Part shown: piece after piece, positions 39,904-49,269 of the stretch
Layout: each line of letters begins with the position of its first letter
Numbering within the stretch: the stretch's first letter is position 1
Source: JAAYDI01 sp052034005
Lineage (GTDB): Bacteria; Planctomycetota; Planctomycetia; Pirellulales; Pirellulaceae
Reading direction: 5' to 3'
DNA: 64,000 bases
Assembly (NCBI GenBank): GCA_052034005.1
Contig: JBPOJB010000032.1
Location: forward strand, 89,250 to 153,249
Translations under genes and position numbers: made by a program
The notes under the pieces: generated by a model
Database searches by the model: none
Told to the model about the DNA's origin: nothing
What the model saw: the letters and a program-made list of their open reading frames with translations, nothing else

Positions 39904-42900
39904 CTACAGGTCGGCACGCAAGGTCACGATGCCCAGCGCGGGGAGCGACACGGGGCCGGTGATCGCCGGGCCGGCTTCTTCGCGCGGGCTGCTGCGCGTG
40001 ATCCGTGCGGGCACCGGCTCACCCCATTGGATCGTCGCCTCGGCGGGTTGCAAACCGGGATTGAACAGGCGCACCATCAGGGCCCCGCCGTCTTCGCTCG
40101 GCTTGAGCGAGCTGACAAGGACCCCCGGCCCCGCCACGCTCAAGCGGTAGCCCGGGACCGGCGCATCGGGGTGCGCAGGGGCGGCGATCAGCGGCTGGCT
40201 GCACTCGATCCCGAATCGTGCGGCCGCCGCCTGATCGTAGGGCTTGTGCGGCCGCAGCGCGTAGCGGAACCGCACCAGGCCCTCCTGAGACGCGCGGTAG
40301 TTCGTCTCCCAGTAGTTGTTCATGACGTACGAATACAGCGTCTGTGTCGGCTCGAGCTGCTGGAGCCACGCGGAGCTGGAGAATGGGTCGGGCACGTCCA
40401 CGTGAATGCCCCCGACTTCCAGCAGCGGCGCATCGAGCGTGCACCAGGTGATCCCCAGCTGGCTGTTCGAGACATCCGCCCACCGCCCGACCGTGAAATA
40501 GTTCTTGCAGGCGCCCGGGAGCTGGTCGACGTCCGGCTGGATCACCGCCCAGGGGATATCGAGTCGCATCGTGCCGCCCGGCACGTGGAACGGGAAACCG
40601 AAGTGCACGGACTCCTTCTCCAACACCTTGGATTTGAAGACCCAATTGCAGATATCCACACGGTCCAGGCCGTCGGTCACGCTGACGACCGAGAACAGTT
40701 CCTGGCAGCCGGGCGCGCGGGAGACGACGCCCAGCTGTGCCGACGAGCCGTGGGAAAACAGGCGCGTCCGCTCCGGCTGGCTCGTCTGCGGGTCCTGGGC
40801 CGTGCGCCCCGCGACATACTGGTACTCGTTCAACCCGCGCCGCTCAGGCCCGCCGGCAAAATCGTGGTCGACCTCCACCCAGCGCAGGCTGGCGATCCTG
40901 CCCGTGTGCGGATCGACCTCCACACGCACCCGATCGTTGCTCACCACGTTGCCTTCGGCGCTGGCCGTCCCGAGCTTCCGAGGTCCGCCTGGGTCGATGA
41001 AGAACCGCTTGGCGCCCAGCGCAGGCACCTCCCGGGCCACGAATGACAGGCCGCCGCGTGCCGTCCGTTCGGCAGGAACCGGCTGGCCGTCCGCGTCCTT
41101 GACGACATAGCCGGCCAGCGGCCGGTCCGCCTCGACGACCACCAGGTCCGTGCGCGGCCAGGATGTGGTGTTCCAGACGTCGACGGCCCGGATCGTGTCC
41201 TCCGGCTGCGGCCTGGTCGCCAGCGCGCGCTGCAACAGCTCGCGCGACTGTTGGTCGGCGTCCAACGCGAACTGCTGCTTGATCTTCCACTGGCTGAGCG
41301 TGAACGGGTTGTCCGGCTCGTTGATGCTGCAATGCGCGCCCCAGGTGTGCTCGTTGTAGAGAATCACTGAGCGCCACGCGGCGTAGAAGTCGTCGGCCGG
41401 GTAGTCGTCCGGCGCCAACAGGGCCCACAGCGCTTCCGCCTGCACCAGTCGCTCGGATGCCGTACGTGCCAGGCCCGTCTCCTTCGCCGACGAACCGGCG
41501 CCGTCCTCCCAATACGGGGTGAAGTCGCCCCGCACCTGCGGGATCCGGTCCGCGTAGCGCGCTTCGAATGCCCGCATCAACGCGCTGGTGGTCGAGATCA
41601 CCATGCGCGGCCGCTCGTAGCGCTGGTTCCAGGCCTTCACGAACTCCGAGAGTTGCTGATCGGGCGGCCCGTTGTCGCCGCCGATGCTGTATCGGATCTG
41701 GACCATGTCGTACGGATAGTCCGCCAGCTGGAGTTCATCGAGATAGGCGAAGAAAGGGTCCGGCGCGCTGTCGCGCGTGAGCGTCCCGACGCGGCTGCCG
41801 TGGAACCACGAGTAGGCTTTGCCGGCCATCCAGCACAGCAGCCGCTCGTCGCCCGATGGGGATACCCAGTAGAAGGGCCGGTCTCCCCACTGTTCCAAGG
41901 TGCCGCCGATGCGGTGTACGTGATTGGGCCCGATCGACAGGTACTTGATGCCGCTTTGCACGAGCGCCGGGACGATGCCCCAGGTGTAGCCCGGCACGTC
42001 GCTGATCATGGCCGCGTCGATCACCAGATCGTATTGTCGGGAGATCCGTCGGGCGCAGTCGACGAGTCGCATCAGCTCTTCCGGGCGGCACAGCGCGGTC
42101 AGTTCGTTGCCATACAGGCCGTCCAGGTGCATCACGCCGTCGCGCACCGCCTGCACGAACGCCTGCTGCTCCTCCCGGCTCGCTTGCTTCAAGAAGCTGT
42201 CCACGGCCCACAGCCCTTCGCTGTTCCACTTGAAGCGCGCTTCCGGCGGATAGTCGGCGGTGCGGCGCGCGATCGCCAGGGCCTCGCGGAGGTACTCCCA
42301 CTGTTTCTGCTCGACCTCGGTTTGCACATGGGTGTAGCCGATGTCGACATGCGAATGAGGCAGGAAGTGCAGCTCCCAGGGGCGCACCGGATCAAGCCGG
42401 CCCTCGTGCTGCAGCAGGACCTGGCCCGCCCGCAAGACCTGGACGCGCAGCTCCCGCGGCTCATCCGCGGCCGGCACGTCCAGCGCGAAGGTCTGCGAGC
42501 CGAAGCGGACGGTGGCGTTGATCGGTTCCAGGTCATCGACCTGAATCACGACGTCAGCCGGTTCGGCGTAGACATGATCCAGGACCACGCGCACCGGCCG
42601 CATGGGCTGCGCGGCACCGCGCAGCAGGGCTTGGATCGCCTGGATCGACACCGTGTCGCGCCGCAGGTCGGATTCGGGCGGGCCCGCCGTGAAGAACCGA
42701 ATGTCGCGCCCGCCGGCACACGCGTGTCCTTGTGCGTTGAGCCGGGTGACTTGCCAGCGGACGTAGCGGGCCGCGTGCGGCTTGTCGAATACGGCTGTCG
42801 TCGTGGCGCCCGGCGCGTTCGCGTGGTCGATCGTCTCGGTGGCCAGCACCTCCTGGAAATCCGGCCGGTCGGCAAACACCAGTTGAGCCGTATCGACCGT

Positions 42901-43221
42901 GGCCACGTCCTGCCGATCGACGTGCCGGAACGCGGCGATCGCGACGGGTCGTCCGAAATCGAAGTCGATGAACGTGTTGGTGCCCTGGCCGTCCGAGGCG
43001 TATTCGCTGTCGAGACGCTGGTCGACGATATGCTGCACGACGAACGCCGGGCTGCGGTATTCCGCGGCATGCCGCAGGATCGTCGGGGCCGGCAGGGCCG
43101 TCAGCGGCGTGAACGGGGGTTGGGGATCCTGTGCCGCGCCGGTGCCGCAGGCACACCAGCCGATCGACCAGAGCAGCAGCAGCGTCCGGGACGCGGTAGT
43201 CCCCGATCGGGTCATCATCAC
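39904..43221 (-). CDS. Secreted GH38-type alpha-mannosidase with a discoidin-like N-terminal module
   Basis: A 1105-residue exported enzyme from ATG 43221, with AAGGAG 8 nt upstream; the signal peptide ends in WCACGTGA, which could also be a lipobox-like site. Residues about 45-190 resemble an F5/8 (discoidin) carbohydrate-binding domain (FIDFDFGRPVAIAAFRHVDRQD; AARYVRWQVTRL). The GH38 catalytic domain opens with LPHSHVDIGYTH; H289, H291 and D293 are the metal ligands, and AAMISDVPGYTWG provides a candidate nucleophile aspartate. The remaining C-terminal region is the family's beta-sandwich domains. It would remove alpha-linked mannose from glycans or glycoproteins outside the cell. Confidence 0.88.
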   Translation of the reverse strand: MMMTRSGTTASRTLLLLWSIGWCACGTGAAQDPQPPFTPLTALPAPTILRHAAEYRSPAFVVQHIVDQRLDSEYASDGQGTNTFIDFDFGRPVAIAAFRHVDRQDVATVDTAQLVFADRPDFQEVLATETIDHANAPGATTTAVFDKPHAARYVRWQVTRLNAQGHACAGGRDIRFFTAGPPESDLRRDTVSIQAIQALLRGAAQPMRPVRVVLDHVYAEPADVVIQVDDLEPINATVRFGSQTFALDVPAADEPRELRVQVLRAGQVLLQHEGRLDPVRPWELHFLPHSHVDIGYTHVQTEVEQKQWEYLREALAIARRTADYPPEARFKWNSEGLWAVDSFLKQASREEQQAFVQAVRDGVMHLDGLYGNELTALCRPEELMRLVDCARRISRQYDLVIDAAMISDVPGYTWGIVPALVQSGIKYLSIGPNHVHRIGGTLEQWGDRPFYWVSPSGDERLLCWMAGKAYSWFHGSRVGTLTRDSAPDPFFAYLDELQLADYPYDMVQIRYSIGGDNGPPDQQLSEFVKAWNQRYERPRMVISTTSALMRAFEARYADRIPQVRGDFTPYWEDGAGSSAKETGLARTASERLVQAEALWALLAPDDYPADDFYAAWRSVILYNEHTWGAHCSINEPDNPFTLSQWKIKQQFALDADQQSRELLQRALATRPQPEDTIRAVDVWNTTSWPRTDLVVVEADRPLAGYVVKDADGQPVPAERTARGGLSFVAREVPALGAKRFFIDPGGPRKLGTASAEGNVVSNDRVRVEVDPHTGRIASLRWVEVDHDFAGGPERRGLNEYQYVAGRTAQDPQTSQPERTRLFSHGSSAQLGVVSRAPGCQELFSVVSVTDGLDRVDICNWVFKSKVLEKESVHFGFPFHVPGGTMRLDIPWAVIQPDVDQLPGACKNYFTVGRWADVSNSQLGITWCTLDAPLLEVGGIHVDVPDPFSSSAWLQQLEPTQTLYSYVMNNYWETNYRASQEGLVRFRYALRPHKPYDQAAAARFGIECSQPLIAAPAHPDAPVPGYRLSVAGPGVLVSSLKPSEDGGALMVRLFNPGLQPAEATIQWGEPVPARITRSSPREEAGPAITGPVSLPALGIVTLRADL

Positions 43222-43338
43222 ACTCGCTCCTTATCCTGCATTGCACCGGACTCGCCACGGCGCCATTGTGGCGTGCCCGCGCCGGGGCTGCAATCGGCCG
43301 CGGTCGAGCCGGGGAGGCGGCGGGGTGAACGATCCCGG

Positions 43339-45141
43339 CTAGATCAGCTCCTCCAGCCGTTGGACCAGCTGTGCGAAGTGCTGCAGGGCCGCGTCGACCG
43401 GCTCGGGGCCGGCCATGTCCACGCCGGCGTCGCGCAGCAGGTCCAGCGGGTCCTTGGAGCAGCCCGCTTGCAGGAAGCCCAGGTACTGGTCCCGCTGCCG
43501 GTCGCCGCCGTGGAGCACGCGTTGGGCGAGCGCGATGGCCGCCGACAGGCCGGTCGCGTATTTGTAGACGTAGAAGGCGCGGTAGAAGTGCGGGATGCGC
43601 AGGCACTCGAGTGACAGTTCTCGATCCAGCGCGAAATCGGGCCCGAAGTAGGCCTCCAGCAGCTCGCGGTAGACATCCTTGAGTGTCTCGAGGGTGAGCG
43701 GCTCGCCACGCTCGGCCAGCTCGTGCGTGGTCTTCTCGAATTCGGCAAACATCGTCTGCCGGATGATCGTGGCGCGGATGGCGTCGATGTCCCGGTTGAT
43801 CAGGTAGGCCAGTTGCCGGCTGTCCCCGGCTTCGGCCAGCATGTGGGCGCTGAGCAGTTGTTCGTTGAAGGTGCTGGCGACCTCGGCGACGAAGATCGTG
43901 TAGTCGTAGTAGAGGAACGGCTGGTGGCGGGCGGAGAGGAGCGAGTGCATGGAGTGGCCGGCTTCATGTGCGAGCGTGAACACGTCGTCGAGCACTCGGG
44001 ACTTGTAGTTCATCAGGATGTACGGGTTGGCGTCGTACGAGCCGCAGCTGAAGGCGCCGCTCTGCTTCCCCAGGTTCGGATACCGGTCGCACCAGCGGCC
44101 GCGGAGGCCCTGCTCGAGCGTGTCGCAGTAGTCGCCGCCCAGCGGCCGGAGCGCGGCGATCACCATCCGCACGGCCTGCTCCCACGTCCGGCGCGTCTCG
44201 AGCTGGCTGAGGATCGGCACGTACGTGTCGTAGTGGTGGATGTCGCGCAACCGCATCTTGCGGCGGCGCACGTCGTAGTAATGGTGGAGGGCCGGCAGGT
44301 GTCGGCGGACCGCGGCGATCAGGTTCTCGTAGACCGCGCGCGGCACGTTGTCGGGGAACAGCGCGGCGTCGAGCGAGCTGGCGTACCGGCGGGCCCGCGC
44401 ATAATAGACATCCTTGAGGATCGATCCCTGGAGCGTCGCCGCCAGCGTGTGCTCGTGGGCGGCGAACTGGGCATAGTACTTGTGAAACGCCTCGCGGCGC
44501 ACCGCGCGTTTGGGCGAGTGCAACAGCTGCGAGAACGTGGCATGGCTCAACTCGATCCGCTCCCCGGCCTCGTCCGCGACGAAGCCGAACTTCAGGTCGG
44601 CATCGAGCAGTTGTCGGAAAGTCCGGCTGGCCGCCTGTGCCATCTCGCCCTGCATCGCCAGCAGCGCTTCCTCAGGCTTGCCCAGCGTGTGCGGCTGGAA
44701 TCGCACCAGCCGCTCGATCAGCAGGCGGTAGGGTTTCATGGCCTTGTGCGCCAAGAGCCGCTTGAGCCGGGTGGCAGGCAGCGCCAGCAGCTCCGGCCGA
44801 ATGAAGCTCGCCAGCTCGGAGGCGCGGGTCGCCGCGTTCTGGTACCGGCCCAGCAGCCGTTGAGAGACGCTGTTGGTCTGGTCCTCCGCCGCCCGGAGGA
44901 ACGCGTACACGCCCAGACGTTCGCCCAGGCGCGCGAGCTGGCTGTCGAAGGCCAGGCAGCGGGCCAGCAACGTGGCGCTCTGGCCGAGCTTCCCGCGGTA
45001 CCTGTCGTACCCCTTCAACCGGCGCTCGTAACGCGCGAACTCCGCCTCCCAGGCCGCGTCGTCGCTCAATAGGCTCGTCAGGTCCCACGTGTCTTCCCGC
45101 GGCACCTGATCGCGACTCGGTAGCCGTTGCGCCCCGCTCAT
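43339..45141 (-). CDS. pepF: Oligoendopeptidase F (M3B family)
   Basis: A 600-residue cytosolic metallopeptidase that cleaves short peptides. The zinc motif is HEAGHSMHS with H392 and H396 as ligands; family landmarks are DTWDLTSLL at the N-terminus, FTLAHEAGH, SVASTFNEQLL-like sequence (AEVASTFNEQLL) and GPDFALDRELSLECLRIPHFY near the end. The length fits M3B. I chose ATG 45141, which overlaps the fabH stop as TGATG and has GAGG 5-6 nt upstream; a GTG at 45147 is an alternative. Coupling to fabH suggests shared expression, though the functional link is not clear. Confidence 0.92.
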   Translation of the reverse strand: MSGAQRLPSRDQVPREDTWDLTSLLSDDAAWEAEFARYERRLKGYDRYRGKLGQSATLLARCLAFDSQLARLGERLGVYAFLRAAEDQTNSVSQRLLGRYQNAATRASELASFIRPELLALPATRLKRLLAHKAMKPYRLLIERLVRFQPHTLGKPEEALLAMQGEMAQAASRTFRQLLDADLKFGFVADEAGERIELSHATFSQLLHSPKRAVRREAFHKYYAQFAAHEHTLAATLQGSILKDVYYARARRYASSLDAALFPDNVPRAVYENLIAAVRRHLPALHHYYDVRRRKMRLRDIHHYDTYVPILSQLETRRTWEQAVRMVIAALRPLGGDYCDTLEQGLRGRWCDRYPNLGKQSGAFSCGSYDANPYILMNYKSRVLDDVFTLAHEAGHSMHSLLSARHQPFLYYDYTIFVAEVASTFNEQLLSAHMLAEAGDSRQLAYLINRDIDAIRATIIRQTMFAEFEKTTHELAERGEPLTLETLKDVYRELLEAYFGPDFALDRELSLECLRIPHFYRAFYVYKYATGLSAAIALAQRVLHGGDRQRDQYLGFLQAGCSKDPLDLLRDAGVDMAGPEPVDAALQHFAQLVQRLEELI

Positions 45142-46250
45142 CAACACCTCAACACACCGGCGCCCCAGGTCAGACCGGCGCCGAAGCCCACGAGCAGCAC
45201 GTGCGCGCCGGGCTGCAGCCGGCCCGCCGCCCTCGCCTCGTCCAACACGATCGGGATGCTGGCCGCCGTCGTGTTGCCATAACGATCGAGATTCACCAGC
45301 ACACGCCCGCGGTCAATCCCCAGCGCCTCTGCCGCCGCGTCAATGATCCGCTGGTTCGCCTGATGCAGCACCACCAGGTCCAGGTCGTCCACCTCCAGCC
45401 CCGCGTGACACACGACGTCCAGGGCCGCATCCACCACGATCCGGACCGCCCACTTGAACACCGCCCGACCATCCATCCGCAGATACTGGCGGCCCTCCGC
45501 CAGCGCCTCGGGCGTCACCGGCTCCCGTGAACCGCCCGCCGGTACGGACAGCAGCGCGCCGTCGTCGCCCTCCGAACCCAGCGTGTACGCCAACAGGCCG
45601 CGATCCTCGCGCGCCGCGCCCAACAGCACGGCGCCCGCCCCGTCGCCAAAGAGCGGATAGGTCTTCCGGTCCGACGGATTGATGATCCGCGACATCACGT
45701 CGCTGCCGATCACCAACACGCGCCGGCTGCAACCGGTCCGGATGAACTGCATCCCCGTCACCAATGCGTACATGAACCCGGCACAGGCCGCATTCAAGTC
45801 CACGGCCGGCGCGACCGCGCCGAGCCGACGCTGGACCGCACACGCCGCCGAGGGCATCAGCATGTCAGGCGTCGTCGTGGCCAGCAGAATCAGGTCGACC
45901 TCCCGCGGGTCGACCCCCGCGTCGTCCAGGCAACGGGCCGCCGCCTCGTACGCCATGACGCTCGTCGCCTCGTGCGGCGCCGCATGCCGACGCTCGCGAA
46001 TACCCGTCCGCTGCACAATCCAGTCGGGATCGCACCCGAGACCGGCCAGGTCCTCGTTGCGGACGACCGTCGCCGGCAGATACGCGCCCGTCCCGAGAAT
46101 CCGTGCACCGGTCAACGTGGCAAGCGGACTGCGGCCCGAAACGCGCGCGAGACGGCTCGGCGCCTCCGCCACGCCCTGTGATGCCGAGCGACGCGAGACT
46201 CCCTGGGCTGCCAAGGTGGCGGCAGCCTCGTCCGAAATGCTTGAGGCCAT
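45141..46250 (-). CDS. fabH: Beta-ketoacyl-ACP synthase III
   Basis: A 369-residue thiolase-fold enzyme that starts fatty acid synthesis by condensing acetyl-CoA (or a branched acyl-CoA) with malonyl-ACP. The catalytic triad is intact: C156 in DLNAACAGFMYAL, H296 in VVLHQANQRI and N326 in NLDRYGNTTAASIPI. I chose ATG 46250, preceded by GGAG; the enzyme proper begins only at LTGARILGTGAYLP, so there is a 45-residue N-extension of low complexity that most relatives lack. The stop codon overlaps the pepF start (TGATG). No other fatty-acid gene is adjacent. Confidence 0.92.
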   Translation of the reverse strand: MASSISDEAAATLAAQGVSRRSASQGVAEAPSRLARVSGRSPLATLTGARILGTGAYLPATVVRNEDLAGLGCDPDWIVQRTGIRERRHAAPHEATSVMAYEAAARCLDDAGVDPREVDLILLATTTPDMLMPSAACAVQRRLGAVAPAVDLNAACAGFMYALVTGMQFIRTGCSRRVLVIGSDVMSRIINPSDRKTYPLFGDGAGAVLLGAAREDRGLLAYTLGSEGDDGALLSVPAGGSREPVTPEALAEGRQYLRMDGRAVFKWAVRIVVDAALDVVCHAGLEVDDLDLVVLHQANQRIIDAAAEALGIDRGRVLVNLDRYGNTTAASIPIVLDEARAAGRLQPGAHVLLVGFGAGLTWGAGVLRC

Positions 46251-46420
46251 GGTCACTCCGACATGCACAATCCGTCCTGATGCGAGTCCTCAACTATAGC
46301 ATGTCCGCGCCCGCCTCCCAGGCCAAATGAAGAAGCTCAAGGCAGCAGGCGAGAGGCCGTCGGAATGCCCGCCCCCGGCCGACCCCCAACGCCCGATTCC
46401 CACGGCCCGGCGCCGGAACT

Positions 46421-47539
46421 TCACACGGGCTCCTCCGGGATCTCGATCCAGGTGCGCTCGGCGTGCGATCGCAGCACGGCGTCCGCCACGATCTGGGCGC
46501 GCAGACCGTCGTAGTAACTCGGCACGGCCGCGCGGCCCTGCGTGATCGCCGATACGAATTCCCAGACCAGGTCATAGCGGAACACGGTGGCGGGCACGCC
46601 AGCCTGCGGATCGCGCGGACTACCCTCCGGACTCAGGAACTCCTCGGGGACAAAAACCGGCGCCAGATCCCGGCCCGTCCTGCCCAGCAGCAGCGTGTTG
46701 GGCTCGTGCAAGCGATAGACGGCCGAACCCTCCGAACCGTTGATCTCCGCCCATTCATGACCGAAGCCGTTGAGCCCGTATCCCTTGGCCAATGTCGTGC
46801 CCTCCCAGACGCCCACGGCGCCGCAGGCGAATTCGCCCAGCAGGCTCGACCAGTCGTCCACCTCCGACGGGGCACACGGCTGACCGTCCACCGTGGTCGC
46901 CCGCGGTGCGAAACGCGCTACGGCGCCGCACACCCGCCGGATCGGACCCAGCAAATCGATGGCAAAGTCGATGCGATGGATCGTCATGTCGTACAGATCG
47001 CCCGCGCCGGCCTGGTCGCGGTACTGCCGCCAACCCCAACTGGTCTCCGGCCAGTCCAGGAACCGCTGGCTGCGGAAATGCCGCGGCGTGCCGAGCGCCC
47101 CGGTAGACAACAGATGCTTCATGTACCGCATCGACGGTGCGAAACGGTAAGTGAACGCCGTCATGTGGACCACGTCCGCATCCCGGACCGCCTGGTACAT
47201 CGTGCGCACTTCGCCCGCGTTGAGCCCCAACGGCTTCTCGCACATCACATGCTTGCCGTGGCCGGCGGCCGCTAAGGAAATGGGAAGATGCGAGAAGTTG
47301 GGCGTCGCAATGATCACCGCATCGACCTGCGGATCCTCGCACACCTGACGGTAGTCGGTCGTCACATAATCCACCGACCAGTCCGCGCGCCGCTGCTCAA
47401 GCAGTGCCCCGTTCGTGTCGCAGACGGCGACAAGCTGGGCACGCGGGTCCAGCCGGATCCCCGGCACATGGTGGTAGTCGCTGACCGCGCCGGCACCGAT
47501 CACGGCGATGCGAATGGGTGCTTGATGGGCCTTTGGCAT
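46421..47539 (-). CDS. Gfo/Idh/MocA-family NAD(P)-dependent oxidoreductase
   Basis: A 372-residue oxidoreductase. The N-terminal Rossmann fold has IAVIGAGAVSDYHHVPGIRLDP and the nucleotide-binding EKPLGLNAGE motif; K in CEKPLGL is the usual catalytic lysine. The C-terminal alpha/beta domain has GGDLYDM-like AGAGDLYDMTIHRIDFAIDLLG, where D and H act with the lysine. Such enzymes oxidise or epimerise sugars, inositols or amino sugars. It stands alone between fabH and the NRDE gene. No binding site is visible before the ATG, which may mean weak or leaderless translation. Confidence 0.88.
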   Translation of the reverse strand: MPKAHQAPIRIAVIGAGAVSDYHHVPGIRLDPRAQLVAVCDTNGALLEQRRADWSVDYVTTDYRQVCEDPQVDAVIIATPNFSHLPISLAAAGHGKHVMCEKPLGLNAGEVRTMYQAVRDADVVHMTAFTYRFAPSMRYMKHLLSTGALGTPRHFRSQRFLDWPETSWGWRQYRDQAGAGDLYDMTIHRIDFAIDLLGPIRRVCGAVARFAPRATTVDGQPCAPSEVDDWSSLLGEFACGAVGVWEGTTLAKGYGLNGFGHEWAEINGSEGSAVYRLHEPNTLLLGRTGRDLAPVFVPEEFLSPEGSPRDPQAGVPATVFRYDLVWEFVSAITQGRAAVPSYYDGLRAQIVADAVLRSHAERTWIEIPEEPV

Positions 47540-47774
47540 AATAAGTAATTCCTATACTGTAAATGACTTACACGCGCGCCATGAACTCCACGGCCCGGTC
47601 CGGCGTACACAACTCATAGGTACGCGGAAAAAACGTACCCTTCACCCCCGCGTAGGGGTGTACGAGCCGGGACGGAACTTATACATTAAGCGGGATAAGC
47701 GGCACACCGGCCAAGTGTGAATTGGCCACGAGCGCCTACCTCCGAGTCTTAGCAATTAGATCTGATGGCTTGCC

Positions 47775-48548
47775 ATGTGCCTGTTGGCTATTCAGTATCG
47801 TCTTGTTCCTGAATCCCCCATTCTAGTGGCTGCCAATCGAGAGGAACAATACGATCGATTGAGTCAGCCGCCGTCGATCCAATCCGGAAAACCTCGCGTG
47901 TTATGCGGGATTGACCAGCAGGCGGGCGGGACGTGGCTGGGCGTGAACCAGCACGGTTTATTGGTGGCCGCCTGCAATCGGGTGCGTTTAGTTCCGCCGT
48001 TGGCGCCGCGTTCGCGGGGCGCCTTGTGTCGGGACCTGCTGCGTGCCGGTTCAGCGCGGCAGGCGGTCGACGTGGCATTGGAGGAATTGTCGACGGGCAA
48101 GTATGACGGTGTCAACTACGTGATTGCCGATGCGGAGAGCGGCTGGGTGGTTCACGGGTGTGACGAGGCGGAGGTGGTGCAGTTGGAGGACGGTCTGAGC
48201 ATCATTTCGAACGGCGACACGAACGATCCGCGTGACGAGCGTGTGAAGATGGCGCAGCGGTTGTTGACGTTGCAGACGCTCGATTCGCCGGTGAAGTTCC
48301 TGGCGGTGGCCAGCAAGGTATTCGCCCGGTCACCGTCGCCGCCCGGTCGTCCGAGCATGGTGGTGCGCAACAAGACGCGGGGCACGGTCAGTTCCACGCT
48401 CATTTCGCTCGGCAAGAAGCCGCGGGACGCGATCTTCCAATACGCGGCGGGCCCGCCGGACCAGGCGAAGTACGAGGATTATTCGCCGCTGTTGCGGGAC
48501 ATCCTCAGCCGCGGGCTGCGTGAAGCGCGTGCCAAGGCGAACGCCTGA
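47775..48548 (+). CDS. NRDE-family protein (TANGO2-like)
   Basis: A 257-residue protein with the family signature right at its start: MCLLAIQYRLVPESPILVAANREEQYDR, the NRDE motif (NREE) and an N-terminal Met-Cys. Further blocks are GGTWLGVNQHGLLVAACNR, DGVNYVIADAESGWVVHG and ISNGDTNDP. TANGO2 relatives have been linked to haem handling and membrane traffic in animals; the bacterial function is unknown. A possible N-terminal nucleophile role for Cys2 is inference. The gene is divergent from the Gfo/Idh/MocA gene, with a 235-bp AT-richer gap between them. Confidence 0.85.
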   Translation: MCLLAIQYRLVPESPILVAANREEQYDRLSQPPSIQSGKPRVLCGIDQQAGGTWLGVNQHGLLVAACNRVRLVPPLAPRSRGALCRDLLRAGSARQAVDVALEELSTGKYDGVNYVIADAESGWVVHGCDEAEVVQLEDGLSIISNGDTNDPRDERVKMAQRLLTLQTLDSPVKFLAVASKVFARSPSPPGRPSMVVRNKTRGTVSSTLISLGKKPRDAIFQYAAGPPDQAKYEDYSPLLRDILSRGLREARAKANA

Positions 48549-48562
48549 AGGGCCGGGCGGCC

Positions 48563-49234
48563 TCACGCGGCCGGCGTGAACCTGTAGATCCGGGTATTGC
48601 CCCGCTTGCCCACTTCGCGCGCCGCGCCGGTCTGGCGGATGCAGTAGGCGATGCGTTGAGCCACGTAGCGCGGCACGTTGAGCTGCTGAGCCAACTGCCC
48701 GGTGTGGAATGGCTGGGGCAATCCTTGGGGCAGCAGTTGCAGCAGGTCGCGGGCGGCCGCGAACCGGAAGACGTCGCCCACGCCGAGCAGGGAGACATCT
48801 TCGATTTGCCGATCATTGGCGCGGCGCCATCGCCGGCGCCCGTGCCCCGGGTAGCGCCGTTCCTGGACGACGACCAGGGGGACCTCGAGGGTGAGGTGGG
48901 GGTGCGGGAAGACGCGGGTAAAGTGGACCAGGTCGTCGAACAGTTCCAGCGGGCTGCCGCGCTTGGGACTCCAGCGTTGCGAGACGACCGTCCCGCCGCG
49001 CCGCGTGAGCTGGACGATCTGCTTGCGGACGACGATCGGCTTGACGACCAGGATGCGGTGCTCGGCCAGCAGGCGGCCGATCTTCTCGCGGATCGCGGCC
49101 AGTGTGCCGTGTTGGATCTCGACCAGTTGATCCGGATTCACGACATCGATGCGGAACGCGCCGAGCTTCACTTCCTGGGCCGCGCCGTCGGCCGCGTAGC
49201 GCTGCTTGAGTTGCCGATGCAGGGAAGTTTCCAT
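48563..49234 (-). CDS. Nuclease-like protein with a C-terminal winged helix
   Basis: A 223-residue protein. The N-terminal 100 residues begin with ETSLHRQLKQRYA, then EVKLGAFRIDVVNPDQLVEIQHGTLAAIREKIGRLLAEHRILVVKPIVVRKQIV. The order RIDVV - LVEIQ resembles the PD-(D/E)XK nuclease core (D and ExQ/K), and the opening motif recalls proteins that bind plasmid or host DNA ends. The C-terminal 70 residues fit a winged helix (FHTGQLAQQLNVPRYVAQRIAYCIRQTGAAREVGKRGNTRIY). The gene lies 35 bp downstream of pyrE on the same strand. It may act in DNA repair or as a regulator; this is inference, and nuclease activity would need an acidic triad I only partly see. Confidence 0.6.
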   Translation of the reverse strand: METSLHRQLKQRYAADGAAQEVKLGAFRIDVVNPDQLVEIQHGTLAAIREKIGRLLAEHRILVVKPIVVRKQIVQLTRRGGTVVSQRWSPKRGSPLELFDDLVHFTRVFPHPHLTLEVPLVVVQERRYPGHGRRRWRRANDRQIEDVSLLGVGDVFRFAAARDLLQLLPQGLPQPFHTGQLAQQLNVPRYVAQRIAYCIRQTGAAREVGKRGNTRIYRFTPAA

Positions 49235-49269
49235 GGTCCTTCACGGCCTGTCCCGACCGCGCGGGCGGA

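Noticed and set aside
47580..47774. A possible riboswitch or hairpin before the NRDE gene
   Set aside because: Some short pairings are present (TTATAC...GATAAG), but no known riboswitch core was recognised.
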